A DNA stretch of 64,000 nucleotides. Origin: an alpha proteobacterium L41A. Its GTDB lineage: Bacteria > Pseudomonadota > Alphaproteobacteria > Caulobacterales > Caulobacteraceae. The stretch lies in the NCBI GenBank assembly GCA_000335735.1, contig AMYY01000017.1:1-64000 (forward strand), written 5' to 3'. The notes beneath the pieces are model-generated. The model worked only from the letters and a program-made list of their open reading frames with translations. It searched no databases and was not told the origin of the DNA. Position numbers and translations under genes: made by a program. Shown one piece after another: positions 54,198 through 63,143 of this stretch (its first letter is position 1; every line of letters starts with the position of its first letter).

Positions 54198-55064
54198 TCA
54201 GATCGCGTTTAGCGGCAGGCGCAGGTAGCGCTGGCCGTTGGCGTCGGGGGGCGGCAGGTCGCCGGCGCGGATGTTGACCTGAAGCGAGGGCAGGATCAGT
54301 TGAGGTGCGCCCAGGGTGGCGTCGCGGGCCTCTCGCATGGCGACGAAGGCGTCCTCCGATACGCCGCCGCCGATGTGGATGTTGTGTGCGCGTTGTGCGG
54401 CCACGGTGGTCTCGAATCGGTAGTCGGTGCGGCCCTGCGGCAGGTAGTCGTGACCGACGAAGATGCGGGTTTCGTCCGGCAGGGCCAGAAGGCGCTGGAT
54501 CGAGCGATACAGGGTTCGGGCGTCGCCGCCGGGAAAGTCCGTTCGCGCCGTGCCGTAGTCGGGCATGAACAGGGTGTCGCCGGTGAAGACCGCGTCGCCG
54601 ATCCGGTAGCTGACGCAGGCGGGGGTGTGGCCGGGCGTGTGGATCACCTCGACCTTCAGATCGCCCAGGGCGAAGGCGTCGCCGTCCGCATAGAGATGAT
54701 CGAAGACGGCGCCGTCCGGGCGCACATCGTCAGCGCCGAAAAGGCGGCCGAAGGCGGACTGAACCTGGGTGATCCGCCCGCCGATGCCGATCGACACGCC
54801 CGTCGTCGCACGCAGGTGCGCCGCCGCCGTCAGGTGGTCGGCGTGGGCGTGGGTTTCGAGCACCAGGGCCAAGGTCAGCGCTTTCGACCGCAGCGCCGCC
54901 ATGACGGCGTCGATCGACCGCGTCGAGGTGCGGGCTGAGGGCGCGTCGAAGTCCAGGACGGGGTCGATGATCGCTGCCTGACCCGTCGCGGGGTCACTGA
55001 CCAGATAGGTGACGGTGTGGGTCGCGGGATCGAAAAAGCCGCGGACGTCGGGGGATTGGGTCAT
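54198..55064 (-). CDS. blh: Metallo-beta-lactamase-fold hydrolase (Blh/persulfide dioxygenase type)
   Basis: A 288-residue MBL protein. The metal site HAHADHLTAAAHLR, the HTPGHTPACVSYRIGD ligand region and VFTGDTLFMPDYGTARTDFP match the persulfide dioxygenase/Blh group. It is divergent from bigR across a palindrome-rich gap, as in sulfide-responsive BigR modules. It likely oxidises glutathione persulfide in the cytosol. Confidence 0.87.
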   Translation of the reverse strand: MTQSPDVRGFFDPATHTVTYLVSDPATGQAAIIDPVLDFDAPSARTSTRSIDAVMAALRSKALTLALVLETHAHADHLTAAAHLRATTGVSIGIGGRITQVQSAFGRLFGADDVRPDGAVFDHLYADGDAFALGDLKVEVIHTPGHTPACVSYRIGDAVFTGDTLFMPDYGTARTDFPGGDARTLYRSIQRLLALPDETRIFVGHDYLPQGRTDYRFETTVAAQRAHNIHIGGGVSEDAFVAMREARDATLGAPQLILPSLQVNIRAGDLPPPDANGQRYLRLPLNAI

Positions 55065-55085
55065 GGAGGACGCTCCTTTCGCAAT

Positions 55086-55115
55086 CTAATATATTAGGTA
55101 TTGCTTATTTAGCAA
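55086..55115. promoter_or_regulatory. Candidate BigR operators
   Basis: CTAATATATTAG (55086-55097) is a perfect 12-base palindrome, and TTGCT (55101-55105) with AGCAA (55111-55115) forms a second one around TATTT. They occupy the gap between the divergent blh and bigR starts. BigR-type ArsR proteins bind AT-rich palindromes in this position. Confidence 0.65.
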
Positions 55116-55135
55116 GTGCGGATATATTGCGCCCC

Positions 55136-55468
55136 ATGATCGACCTTCAGACCATCGGACTTGAACGATTCCAGGCCAGCGCGGGCGAGGCGGCGGCGTT
55201 GCTGCGCGCGCTGTCCAACGAGAAGCGGCTGATGATCCTGTGTCAGTTGGGCGAGGGCGAGATGTCCGTAGGCCAACTGCTGCCTCAGGTCGGCCTGTCG
55301 CAATCGGCCCTGTCCCAGCACCTGGCCAAGCTGCGCGACGAGGCGCTGGTCAGCACCCGTCGAGACGGCACGACCATCTTCTACCGCATCGCCGATCCGG
55401 CCGTCCTGAAGGTCATCGCCGTGCTGGCCGAAATCTATTGTCCCCCTGTTTCTTCCGAAAAGGCATGA
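55136..55468 (+). CDS. bigR: BigR-like ArsR-family sulfide/persulfide-responsive repressor
   Basis: A 110-residue winged-helix repressor. The recognition helix lies in VGLSQSALSQHLAKLRDEAL. Cys36 (LMILCQL) and Cys102 (AEIYCPP) are 66 residues apart, the same spacing as the redox cysteines of Xylella BigR (42 and 108). Persulfide formation between them would release DNA. It is cotranscribed with the rhodanese and TSUP genes. Confidence 0.92.
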   Translation: MIDLQTIGLERFQASAGEAAALLRALSNEKRLMILCQLGEGEMSVGQLLPQVGLSQSALSQHLAKLRDEALVSTRRDGTTIFYRIADPAVLKVIAVLAEIYCPPVSSEKA

Positions 55469-56022
55469 TCCCGATGAGCGTCCTGACCCCCCTCTCCCCC
55501 GCCGAGGTTTCGCGCCGGCTGAAGCAGAATACAGCCGTGCTGATCGACATCCGCGAGCCCGACGAGTTCGCCAGAGAGCATGTCGTCGGCGCCGTTCATG
55601 TGCCGCTGTCGGCCTTCGACGCCTACACGCCGGCGGGCGTCGACGGGCGCGACGTCATCTTCACTTGCCGGACTGGCAATCGGACGGGCGTCAGCTGCGA
55701 GCGTCTGGCGGCCAAGACGATGGGCCAAGCCTTTGTTCTGGAAGGTGGGCTGGACGCCTGGAAGGCGCAGGGTTTGGCCACCCATGCCGACCGCTCAAAG
55801 CCGATCGAACTGATGCGTCAGGTGCAGATGGTCGCGGGCGGCCTGATCCTGATCGGGGCGGCGCTGGGCCTGCTGGTGCATCCGGCCTTCTGGGGTCTGT
55901 CCGCCTTCGTCGGCGCGGGCCTGTTCGTCGCGGGCGCGACGGGATTTTGCGGCATGGCGCGGCTTTTGGCCGTCATGCCCTGGAACAGAACCGCGACCCG
56001 GCCCGTGACGAGAGCGGCGTGA
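55465..56022 (+). CDS. Rhodanese domain fused to two-helix membrane domain
   Basis: A 185-residue protein starting in ATGA overlap with bigR. Residues 1-100 form a single rhodanese domain with the catalytic loop FTCRTGNRTG (Cys68). A C-terminal DUF2892-like segment has two transmembrane helices (GGLILIGAALGLLVHP and SAFVGAGLFVAGATGFC). It would pass persulfide sulfur at the membrane. Confidence 0.92.
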   Translation: MIPMSVLTPLSPAEVSRRLKQNTAVLIDIREPDEFAREHVVGAVHVPLSAFDAYTPAGVDGRDVIFTCRTGNRTGVSCERLAAKTMGQAFVLEGGLDAWKAQGLATHADRSKPIELMRQVQMVAGGLILIGAALGLLVHPAFWGLSAFVGAGLFVAGATGFCGMARLLAVMPWNRTATRPVTRAA

Positions 56023-56026
56023 TCCG

Positions 56027-56809
56027 GTGACGACCGAACTGACCCCGCTGGTCCTGACCGCCTTCAGCGGCGGCGTCGTCGCCCTGCTGCTGACCCTGTT
56101 CGGCGGCGGAGGGTCGGTTCTGGCCGTGCCGCTGCTGCTGTATGTTGTCGGCGTCGCCGATTCCCATGTCGCCATCGGCGTGTCGGCGGCGGGCGTAGCG
56201 CTGAACGCCCTGACGGCTTTGGCCGGTCACGCCAGGGCAGGGCGGGTGCGCTGGCCCTGCGCGACCCTGTTCGCCGTCACCGGCGCGGCTGGGGCCTGGT
56301 TCGGATCGTCCCTGGCCAAGATGATCGACGGCCATCAGCTGCTGCTGATCTTCGCCGTGGCCATGGCGGCCGTGGGCGTATCGATGCTGCGCCCCAAGGC
56401 GGCGGTCGCGCGGGTCGAGCCCCGGCTGAACTGGGCCATGTCGCCGCGCGTCGGCATGGCGGGCGCCGGCGTCGGCTCGGCGGCAGGCTTCTTCGGCATC
56501 GGCGGGGGCTTTCTCATCGTGCCCGGCCTGATGGCGTCGACGGGCATGAGCCTGGCGACCGCACAGGCGACCTCGCTGCTCAGCGTCGCCGCGTTCGGGG
56601 CGACGACGGCCGGCAACTATGCGCTGTCGGGCTTGGTCGATTCGGGTCTGGTCGCGGCCATGGCGGTCGGCGGGGTCGCGGGCACGGCGGCGGGTCTGCC
56701 GCTGGCGCGCCGGCTGGGGGCGAACGCCCGGCTTGGGCGCATCCTGTTCGCGGGCCTGATCCTGGTGGTCGCCGCCTATGTCGCGGTGCGCGCCCTTCTC
56801 GCGCTCTGA
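56027..56809 (+). CDS. TauE/SafE-family (TSUP) exporter of the bigR module
   Basis: A 260-residue inner-membrane protein starting at GTG 56027, 4 bases after the rhodanese stop. FGGGGSVLAVPLLLYVVG and GSAAGFFGIGGGFLIVPGLM are the duplicated TSUP signatures. By context it likely exports sulfite or thiosulfate made by persulfide oxidation. Confidence 0.9.
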   Translation: MTTELTPLVLTAFSGGVVALLLTLFGGGGSVLAVPLLLYVVGVADSHVAIGVSAAGVALNALTALAGHARAGRVRWPCATLFAVTGAAGAWFGSSLAKMIDGHQLLLIFAVAMAAVGVSMLRPKAAVARVEPRLNWAMSPRVGMAGAGVGSAAGFFGIGGGFLIVPGLMASTGMSLATAQATSLLSVAAFGATTAGNYALSGLVDSGLVAAMAVGGVAGTAAGLPLARRLGANARLGRILFAGLILVVAAYVAVRALLAL

Positions 56810-56851
56810 GACCTCTGTTCAGCGGGCCGTCTTTCGACGACAGTTGCGCCC

Positions 56852-58552
56852 ATGACCGACGCCAGACTGGAGATCGCCGCCGGCTTTGCGACCTTGCAGG
56901 GGCCTAAGGCGGATAATCAGGACTTCGGCGGCGTCCACATCGGCACGGCGGCCGAGCAGCGCGAGCATGGGGTCGTGGCGGTGATCGCCGACGGGGTGTC
57001 GGGATCCAAGGCCGGGCGGATGGCGGCGGAGCTGACGACGCGCAGCTTCATCGACGGCTATCTGGATCAGAACCCGCTGAACGGCATCGCCGCCAACGGC
57101 ATCAAGGCGCTGCGGGGCTTCAACCGCTGGCTCCATTCGCGCGGGCGGATCGATCCGGCGATGGAGGGGGCGGCGACCACGTTTACGGCCCTGATCCTGC
57201 GCGGGCGCGAGGCGACGGCGCTTCATGTGGGCGACAGCCGGGCCTGGCATTTCCGCGACGGGGTTCTGACGCGGCTGACCGAAGACCACACGCGCGCTCA
57301 GCAGGGGCTGAGCCATGTGCTGTACCGCGCCGTCGGCATCGAGGCGGATGTGAAGCTGGACGTCCGGCAAGTGCGGCTGGAGCCGCACGACCGTCTGCTG
57401 CTGACCACCGACGGGGTGCATGGGGTGCTGGCCGATGCGGTGATCGCAGGCCTCCTGGGACGGCGCAGTTCGCCCGATGCGGACGCCAAAGCGATCCTGG
57501 CCGAGGTCGAGGCGGCGGGTCCGCGCGACAACGCCACCGCCATCGTCATCGACGTGGTCCGTACCGGCGCACCGGACTGGGAGGCGATCACGGCCGAGAC
57601 GGAAGGGCTGGCGATCCTGCCGCCGCCCGCCGTGGGCGACAATGTCGACGGGTTCGCGCTTCAGCGGATCGTGGCGGACGGGCGCTATACGACCCTGTTC
57701 CTGGCCAAGGATACGCTGGGCGACGCGGGCATGGTGGTGCTGAAGTTTCCCAAGCCCGCCGTGGTGTCCGAGCGCGGCGCGCGCACCGCCTTTCTGCGTG
57801 AAGCCTTCATCGGGCGGCGCATCGACAGCCCCTTCGTCGGCAAGGTGCTGAGCCTGGACGCCGGTCGGCAGAGCCGCCTCTATATCGCCCAGCCCTTCCA
57901 TGCCGGTCAGACCCTGCATGCGCGGTTGGCGCAGGAGGGGCCGTTCGAAATCGCCGAAGGGATCGGCGTGGCGCTGCGCCTGTCGCGCGCCGTCTCGGCC
58001 CTGCACCGGGCGGGGGTGACGCACCGTGACATCAAGCCGGACAATGTGATCCTGGAGCCACAGGGCGGGCTGAAACTGGTCGATCTGGGCGTCGCGCGCC
58101 TGCGGCTGGCCGAGGAGTTCGCCGAGGCCGAGGCGCCCGGCACCACCGGCTATAAGGCGCCGGAAATGTATGCGGGCGAGAGCGGCGACGCCGCCACGGA
58201 TCAGTTCGCCCTGGGGGTGACGCTGTATCGCCTGTTCACCCGAACCTATCCGTGGGGCGAGGTGGATCCGGCCGATGCGCCGCGCTTCGACCGGGCGCCG
58301 GCACCGCCGACGCGACACCGGCCGGATATGCCCGCCTGGCTGGAGGCGGCCATCATGCGCGCCGTCGCCATCGATCCGAACGAGCGGTTCGAAGATGTGG
58401 AGGAACTGATCCATGTGCTGGAGACCGGCAGCGCCGTCGCCGCGCCGCCGCCGCGTCAGCTGTCCTTGATCGAGCGCGATCCGGTGCGGTTCTGGCAGGG
58501 GGTCAGCCTGATTTTGTTGATCGCTTTTCTGGTGTCCATGGCGACGCGTTAG
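56852..58552 (+). CDS. Bifunctional PP2C phosphatase / Ser-Thr protein kinase
   Basis: A 566-residue fusion. Residues about 5-240 are a PP2C phosphatase with DNQDF, IADGVSGSKAG, LHVGDSRAWHF, TTDGVHGVL and DNATAIV metal-binding motifs. Residues about 265-530 are a kinase: VVLKFPKP Lys, HRDIKPDNV catalytic loop, DLG (not DFG) metal motif and APEMYAGE. A C-terminal helix (WQGVSLILLIAFLVSM) anchors it. Both activities look intact. Targets are unknown; it follows the sulfide exporter. Confidence 0.93.
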   Translation: MTDARLEIAAGFATLQGPKADNQDFGGVHIGTAAEQREHGVVAVIADGVSGSKAGRMAAELTTRSFIDGYLDQNPLNGIAANGIKALRGFNRWLHSRGRIDPAMEGAATTFTALILRGREATALHVGDSRAWHFRDGVLTRLTEDHTRAQQGLSHVLYRAVGIEADVKLDVRQVRLEPHDRLLLTTDGVHGVLADAVIAGLLGRRSSPDADAKAILAEVEAAGPRDNATAIVIDVVRTGAPDWEAITAETEGLAILPPPAVGDNVDGFALQRIVADGRYTTLFLAKDTLGDAGMVVLKFPKPAVVSERGARTAFLREAFIGRRIDSPFVGKVLSLDAGRQSRLYIAQPFHAGQTLHARLAQEGPFEIAEGIGVALRLSRAVSALHRAGVTHRDIKPDNVILEPQGGLKLVDLGVARLRLAEEFAEAEAPGTTGYKAPEMYAGESGDAATDQFALGVTLYRLFTRTYPWGEVDPADAPRFDRAPAPPTRHRPDMPAWLEAAIMRAVAIDPNERFEDVEELIHVLETGSAVAAPPPRQLSLIERDPVRFWQGVSLILLIAFLVSMATR

Positions 58553-58691
58553 CGGCCCCTACGCACAACCTAAGCTATTGGATGTGCGACATTTAGCGAT
58601 GGGTCGGCCAAGGAACCTGTGGCCGCGTTCGGCTTTTGTGACGGCGAGCGGGGATGTCGCGCCCGCAATTTCGGCACGAAAGCCTCCCCAA

Positions 58692-59528
58692 ATGATCAAG
58701 ACCCTCGCCTCCAGCGCCCTGGCCCTGGCCATGGTTTCCACCCCCGCCCTGGCCCAATCCGTCGCCCCCGGCTGGTCCGGCCCCTACGTCGGCATCTTCG
58801 GCGGCTACAACCAAGCGAACGACGACGAGGACGAAAACCTCGGCTTCGATCGCAATCTGGACGGCCGTTACGGCGATCAGGTCTCGACGGGAACCGGCGC
58901 CAACGCCTTCAGCCCCGGCTTCTGCGGCGGCATGGCGACCAGCACCGCCCCCGGCACCGGCTGCCGTGACGACAACGACGGTGTCGAAGCGGGTGTGCGC
59001 GCCGGTTACGATATGCAGTTCGGCAACTTCGTCGTCGGCGCCCTGGCCGAATACAGCGTCAACAACGTCCAGGATTCGGTGACCGGCTTCTCGACCACCC
59101 CGGCCTTCTACACCTTCACGCGCGAGCTGGAGAGCACGGCGGCGGCTCGTCTGAAGCTGGGCTACGCCTATGGCCCTGCGCTGATCTACGGCACCGGCGG
59201 TTACGCCTATGGCAAGTTCGAGAACAAGTTCCGCACCTCGAACCAGGCCAACAGCTTCACCGAAACCAGCGAAGGCGATGACGGCGACGGCTGGCAGGCT
59301 GGCGGCGGCGTGGAATACGCCCTGGGTCGCGGCCTGACGGTCAGCGGCGAATACCTCTACACCTCGCTGGATGTCGACAGCCCGGTGATCCGCGTCGGCA
59401 ACACCGGCACGACTCCGGCGACGAACCCCTTCATCTCGGCCCCGAACACCACCGGAACCGACATGATCCGCAGCAACGGTCGGTTCGGAACCCACATGGT
59501 CCGCATCGGCATGAACTACCGCTTCTAA
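58692..59528 (+). CDS. Outer-membrane beta-barrel protein
   Basis: 278 residues from the ATG at 58692. Signal peptide ends STPALAQ. The mature protein opens with GWSGPYVGIFGGYNQAN, has alternating beta strands such as VGALAEYSVNNVQ and LKLGYAYGPALIYGTGGYAYG, and ends in FGTHMVRIGMNYRF with the C-terminal Phe of outer-membrane barrels. Probably an eight-stranded OmpA-like/Omp25-type porin. Confidence 0.9.
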   Translation: MIKTLASSALALAMVSTPALAQSVAPGWSGPYVGIFGGYNQANDDEDENLGFDRNLDGRYGDQVSTGTGANAFSPGFCGGMATSTAPGTGCRDDNDGVEAGVRAGYDMQFGNFVVGALAEYSVNNVQDSVTGFSTTPAFYTFTRELESTAAARLKLGYAYGPALIYGTGGYAYGKFENKFRTSNQANSFTETSEGDDGDGWQAGGGVEYALGRGLTVSGEYLYTSLDVDSPVIRVGNTGTTPATNPFISAPNTTGTDMIRSNGRFGTHMVRIGMNYRF

Positions 59529-59552
59529 GCGTCAAGCGGGGCGGTCTGGCTT

Positions 59553-60122
59553 CTAGGCCCGGCCGCCCCGGCTCGACAGCATGGCTGCGTCCACGCCCAA
59601 CTGGGCGAGGGCGCGTGTCCATTTCGACGTGTGTTCGCCGTCGAAAATCAGGTCCAGATCGGCGTCGGCGGTCAGCCAGACGTTATCGGCCAGCTCTTCC
59701 TCCAGCTGACCCTCGCCCCAACCGGCGTAGCCCAGCAGCAGGGCCGATCGGCGCGGGCCGGCGACCTCGTCGGTCATGGCGGCCAGAGCCTCGCGCGTGC
59801 CGGTCATCGCCAGCCCATCGCCGAAGGCCAGGGTGTCGTCGCCCACCGTCCAGTCGTCGGTGTGCAGGACGAAGCCGCGCTCTCGCTCGACGGGTCCGCC
59901 CATCAGAACCGCGCGACCGATGGATTGATCGGGCGCCGGCGCGTCAAGCTTGTCCAGAACCGTCTTCAGATCCACGCCCGGCGCCGGTCGATCCAGCCGC
60001 AGGCCCATGGCGTGATCCGGCCCGTGGGCGCAGATCAGGATGACGGCGTGTTCGAACCGGGCGTCGTCGATCCCGGGCATGGCGACCAACAGTCGGCCGG
60101 TCAGGGTGGAGGCTTGGCTCAT
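59553..60122 (-). CDS. YqgE/AlgH-family protein (UPF0301)
   Basis: A 189-residue protein with LTGRLLVAMPGIDDARFEHAVI, ILICAHGPDHAMGLRLDRP, VLMGGPVERERGFVLHT and LLGYAGWGEGQLEEELADN, all diagnostic of the family. Its biochemical function is not established. It is divergent from the peroxiredoxin gene. Confidence 0.94.
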   Translation of the reverse strand: MSQASTLTGRLLVAMPGIDDARFEHAVILICAHGPDHAMGLRLDRPAPGVDLKTVLDKLDAPAPDQSIGRAVLMGGPVERERGFVLHTDDWTVGDDTLAFGDGLAMTGTREALAAMTDEVAGPRRSALLLGYAGWGEGQLEEELADNVWLTADADLDLIFDGEHTSKWTRALAQLGVDAAMLSSRGGRA

Positions 60123-60251
60123 GATCCTCGCATCATCCGTCCGGAAAGCGGCGCAAGCAAGCCGAACCGGCGCTTGCGGTGTCGCCCGTGGTGTCTATGT
60201 GTCGCACACGGCCGTTCAAACGCGCCGGCCTCAAACCTCAGCGAGACAGAC

Positions 60252-60737
60252 ATGACCATCCAGATCGGCGATCGCATCCCGAACGCAACCCTCGCCCAAG
60301 CGACCGCCGAGGGCCCCAAGCCCGTCAGCACCGACGATATCTTCGCGGGCAAGACCGTGGCCCTGTTCGCCGTGCCCGGCGCCTTCACCCCCACCTGCTC
60401 GGCGCGCCACCTGCCGGGCTTCAAGGATCATCTGGCCGACATCCAGGGCAAGGGCGTCGATACGGTCGCCTGCATCTCGGTCAACGACGCCTTCGTCATG
60501 AAGGCCTGGGGCGAGAGCCAGGGCGTCACCGACGACAGCATCGTCATGCTGGCCGACGGCAACGGCGAACTGACCCGCGCCCTGGGTCTGGTGCTGGACG
60601 GTACGGGCTTCGGCCTGGGCGAGCGCTCGCAGCGCTATTCCATGCTGGTCAAGGACGGCGTGGTCGAGCAGCTGAACATCGAGCAGGGCGGCGAGTTCAA
60701 GGTGTCCTCCGCCGAGCATCTGCTGGCGCAGCTCTAA
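60252..60737 (+). CDS. Peroxiredoxin (Prx5 type)
   Basis: A 161-residue cytosolic peroxidase. The peroxidatic Cys49 sits in PGAFTPTCSARHLPGF, and the Arg needed for activity lies in GERSQRYSMLVKDGVVE. It reduces hydrogen peroxide and alkyl peroxides. It is followed by a long hairpin and a Vsr-like gene. Confidence 0.95.
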   Translation: MTIQIGDRIPNATLAQATAEGPKPVSTDDIFAGKTVALFAVPGAFTPTCSARHLPGFKDHLADIQGKGVDTVACISVNDAFVMKAWGESQGVTDDSIVMLADGNGELTRALGLVLDGTGFGLGERSQRYSMLVKDGVVEQLNIEQGGEFKVSSAEHLLAQL

Positions 60738-60741
60738 ATTG

Positions 60742-60785
60742 GATCAATCCACGCTACCGCTTCGCTACTTGAGCGTGGATTGATC
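60742..60785. repeat. 14-bp perfect inverted repeat before vsr-like gene
   Basis: GATCAATCCACGCT (60742-60755) and AGCGTGGATTGATC (60772-60785) are exact reverse complements around a 16-base loop. It lies 5 bases after the peroxiredoxin stop and covers the start region of the Vsr-like gene. It may terminate the peroxiredoxin transcript or limit Vsr translation. Confidence 0.75.
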
Positions 60786-61217
60786 GTGAACTCGGATGTG
60801 TTCAGCCCCGAGAAGCGCAGCGCCGTGATGCGTCGCGTGAAGGGGCGGGACACGTCGCCGGAACTGGCCGTGCGCAGGATCCTGCGCACGGCCGGGATCG
60901 GCTATCGGCTGGGCGGCATGGGTCTGCCGGGTCGCCCTGACGTGGTGATGAAGGGCCGCAAGGTCGCGCTGTTCGTCCACGGCTGCTTCTGGCACGGCCA
61001 TGATTGTCCGCGCGGCGCGCGTCAGCCCAAGACCAACGCCGATTACTGGATCGCCAAGATCGACCGAAACCGCGTGCGCGACGCCGCCGCCGAGAAGGCG
61101 CTGGCGGCTTCAGGCTGGCGCGTGGTCGTCGTCTGGGAATGCGAGATGCGACAGGCCGATTTCGCCGCGCGTCTGATCGCGACGATCCTGGGTCAGGCGG
61201 CCTTTGTCGCGGCCTGA
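60780..61217 (+). CDS. vsr: Very-short-patch repair (Vsr-like) endonuclease
   Basis: About 143-145 residues from GTG 60786 or TTG 60780; both starts lie within or beside an inverted repeat. RRVKGRDTSPELAVRRILR, LPGRPDVVMKGRKVALFVHG, CFWHGHDCPRGARQPKTNADYW and VVWECE match Vsr proteins. Vsr nicks T:G mismatches arising from 5-methylcytosine deamination. No Dcm-like methylase is adjacent, so it is an orphan here. Confidence 0.93.
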   Translation: MIVNSDVFSPEKRSAVMRRVKGRDTSPELAVRRILRTAGIGYRLGGMGLPGRPDVVMKGRKVALFVHGCFWHGHDCPRGARQPKTNADYWIAKIDRNRVRDAAAEKALAASGWRVVVVWECEMRQADFAARLIATILGQAAFVAA

Positions 61218-63073
61218 GCGGCGGTGTCGTCCAGCACGTGCTGCAGGGCGCCGATCAGGGCGGGCGGCGTCAGGGGTTTGGAGACGAAATAGGCCATGCC
61301 GGCTGCCTGGCAGGCTGCGACGTCCTCGGGCGCGGTGTCGGCGGTGACGGCGACGACCGGGGTGGCGGCGTTGGGTCCGCCGCCGGCGCGCAGGCGACGC
61401 GTCGTCTCGCGCCCGTCCAGCTCGGGCATCCGCACATCCATGAAGATGACGTCGAACACCGCCTCCTGACAGCGTTCCAGCGCGATCATGCCGTCGGCGG
61501 CGGTCGTGATCTCGCAGCCCAGCGGCTGAAGGATCAGCTGCACCGCGCGGCGGTTGATGTCGTGATCGTCCACGACCAACAGGCGCAGCGGCTGGTCTTC
61601 GGCCTCGTCGGCGACCGTAGGCGTCGCGACGACCGGTTCGGCCTCAGGCGCTGCGGCGACGGGCGAGGGCTGGGGCGTAGGCGCGATGGAGGGTGTCAGC
61701 GAACGGGCGATGTCCAGGCGACTTTCGTCGACGACCTCGACGATCTGAACCGCCTCGTCTCCGCGTGGCAGGATCAGGGAGACGGTGAAGCGCGAGCCCT
61801 GTCCCGGCGTGCTGCGTACCGTCAGTCGGCCCCCCATCAGGTCGATCAGATTGCGGCTGATCGCCAGACCCAGGCCCGAGCCGCCGTGGCGGGCGGTGAC
61901 GCCCTCGGCGGTCTGGTCGAACGGGGTGAACAGGCGGGCCAACTGGTCGGCGGTCATGCCCGGACCGGTGTCGGCGATCTCGAACAGCAGGGCGTAGCCT
62001 GACGGCTCTTCGGGCCACGCCTGGACGCGCAGGGTGATCTGGCCTTCTTCCGTGAATTTCATCGCGTTGGACATCAGGTTGTTCAGCACCTGACGGATGC
62101 GCATCACGTCGCCCTTGACGTGGCGCGGCATGGCCGACGCGCCTTCGACACGCAGCTTCAGCCCCTTGGCGTCGGCGACGCCGCGCCACAGCATCAGCGT
62201 CTGTGCCAACATTTGCCGCAGGTCGAAATCCTTGGCCTCGACCGTCATCCGTCCGGCGCCGATCCGGGTGTGGTCCAGCAGGTCGTCCAGCAGAGCCTTC
62301 ATCATCAGGCCGGCGTCAGTGATCAGATTGGCGCTGGCGCGCGACTGGGCGTCGGGCGCGCGCAGTTCGGCGGCGCCGGCCAGGATCGCGCCGATGGGCG
62401 TGCGCAGGTCATGGCCGATGGCGGCCAGGAAGGTCGTGTGGTCGGCCAGGTTGCGCTCGGCCCGGAGGCGGGATTCCTCGGCCAAAGCATGGGCGCGAAC
62501 CACGGTGACGCTGGTCTCGATCATGCGCTGGCCGGTGATGGCGACGTAGAAGGTGAACAGCACCACGGCCGCGGCGGCGGACATGACCAGCGGACCCGAT
62601 GCCCCGAGGGCATAGACGAAGAACGGGGTCGCCAGAAGGAAGCCGACCTGGGGCACAAGGCCAGCAATCATCACGGACTGGCACCGGGTGGCGTTCACGA
62701 TCGCCGTCAGCATGACCGAAGTCAGCAACAGGACTGCACAGACGCCGCCGAATGCGCCGCCGATCCACCACAGGAGCAAGGAAAGGGAGGAGAAGACGGC
62801 CGAATTGACGGCGACGACGGCAAGTGTCGCAAGCTTGCGACCGGCTGAAAGCTCATAGGGGCCTTTCAGGATCGGACGATAGACGACCATCTCCATGGCC
62901 TGAACCGCCAGATACAGCACGATCCAGCCGACGGTCAGGCGCACCCCGATCATCGGAATCACGATCAAGGCGACAGCCGCCGACGCCACGAGCCGTTGCA
63001 CCGCGGCGTCCGAGCGTTGGCGAACGGCGGCGGTCCAACTGCTTTCAGCGGTATCGACGGCGGTCGATTTCAT
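61193..63073 (-). CDS. Hybrid sensor histidine kinase with receiver domain
   Basis: A 626-residue membrane kinase. Six or so N-terminal transmembrane helices (about 28-190) are followed by HisKA with IGHDLRTPIGAI, ATPase motifs NNLMSNAMKF, DTGPGMT and GSGLGLAIS, an Ala/Pro-rich linker and a C-terminal receiver (VVDDHDINR, phospho-Asp in FMDVRMPELDG, VSKPL). No periplasmic sensor domain is evident. Its partner regulator is not adjacent. The end overlaps the Vsr gene by 25 bases. Confidence 0.95.
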   Translation of the reverse strand: MKSTAVDTAESSWTAAVRQRSDAAVQRLVASAAVALIVIPMIGVRLTVGWIVLYLAVQAMEMVVYRPILKGPYELSAGRKLATLAVVAVNSAVFSSLSLLLWWIGGAFGGVCAVLLLTSVMLTAIVNATRCQSVMIAGLVPQVGFLLATPFFVYALGASGPLVMSAAAAVVLFTFYVAITGQRMIETSVTVVRAHALAEESRLRAERNLADHTTFLAAIGHDLRTPIGAILAGAAELRAPDAQSRASANLITDAGLMMKALLDDLLDHTRIGAGRMTVEAKDFDLRQMLAQTLMLWRGVADAKGLKLRVEGASAMPRHVKGDVMRIRQVLNNLMSNAMKFTEEGQITLRVQAWPEEPSGYALLFEIADTGPGMTADQLARLFTPFDQTAEGVTARHGGSGLGLAISRNLIDLMGGRLTVRSTPGQGSRFTVSLILPRGDEAVQIVEVVDESRLDIARSLTPSIAPTPQPSPVAAAPEAEPVVATPTVADEAEDQPLRLLVVDDHDINRRAVQLILQPLGCEITTAADGMIALERCQEAVFDVIFMDVRMPELDGRETTRRLRAGGGPNAATPVVAVTADTAPEDVAACQAAGMAYFVSKPLTPPALIGALQHVLDDTAAQAATKAA

Positions 63074-63143
63074 TCAGGCCCTCGAATGACGAACGCAGGT
63101 CGCTCGTATCGTTCATCCTAGGCCGATCGACACTAACGCTCTG

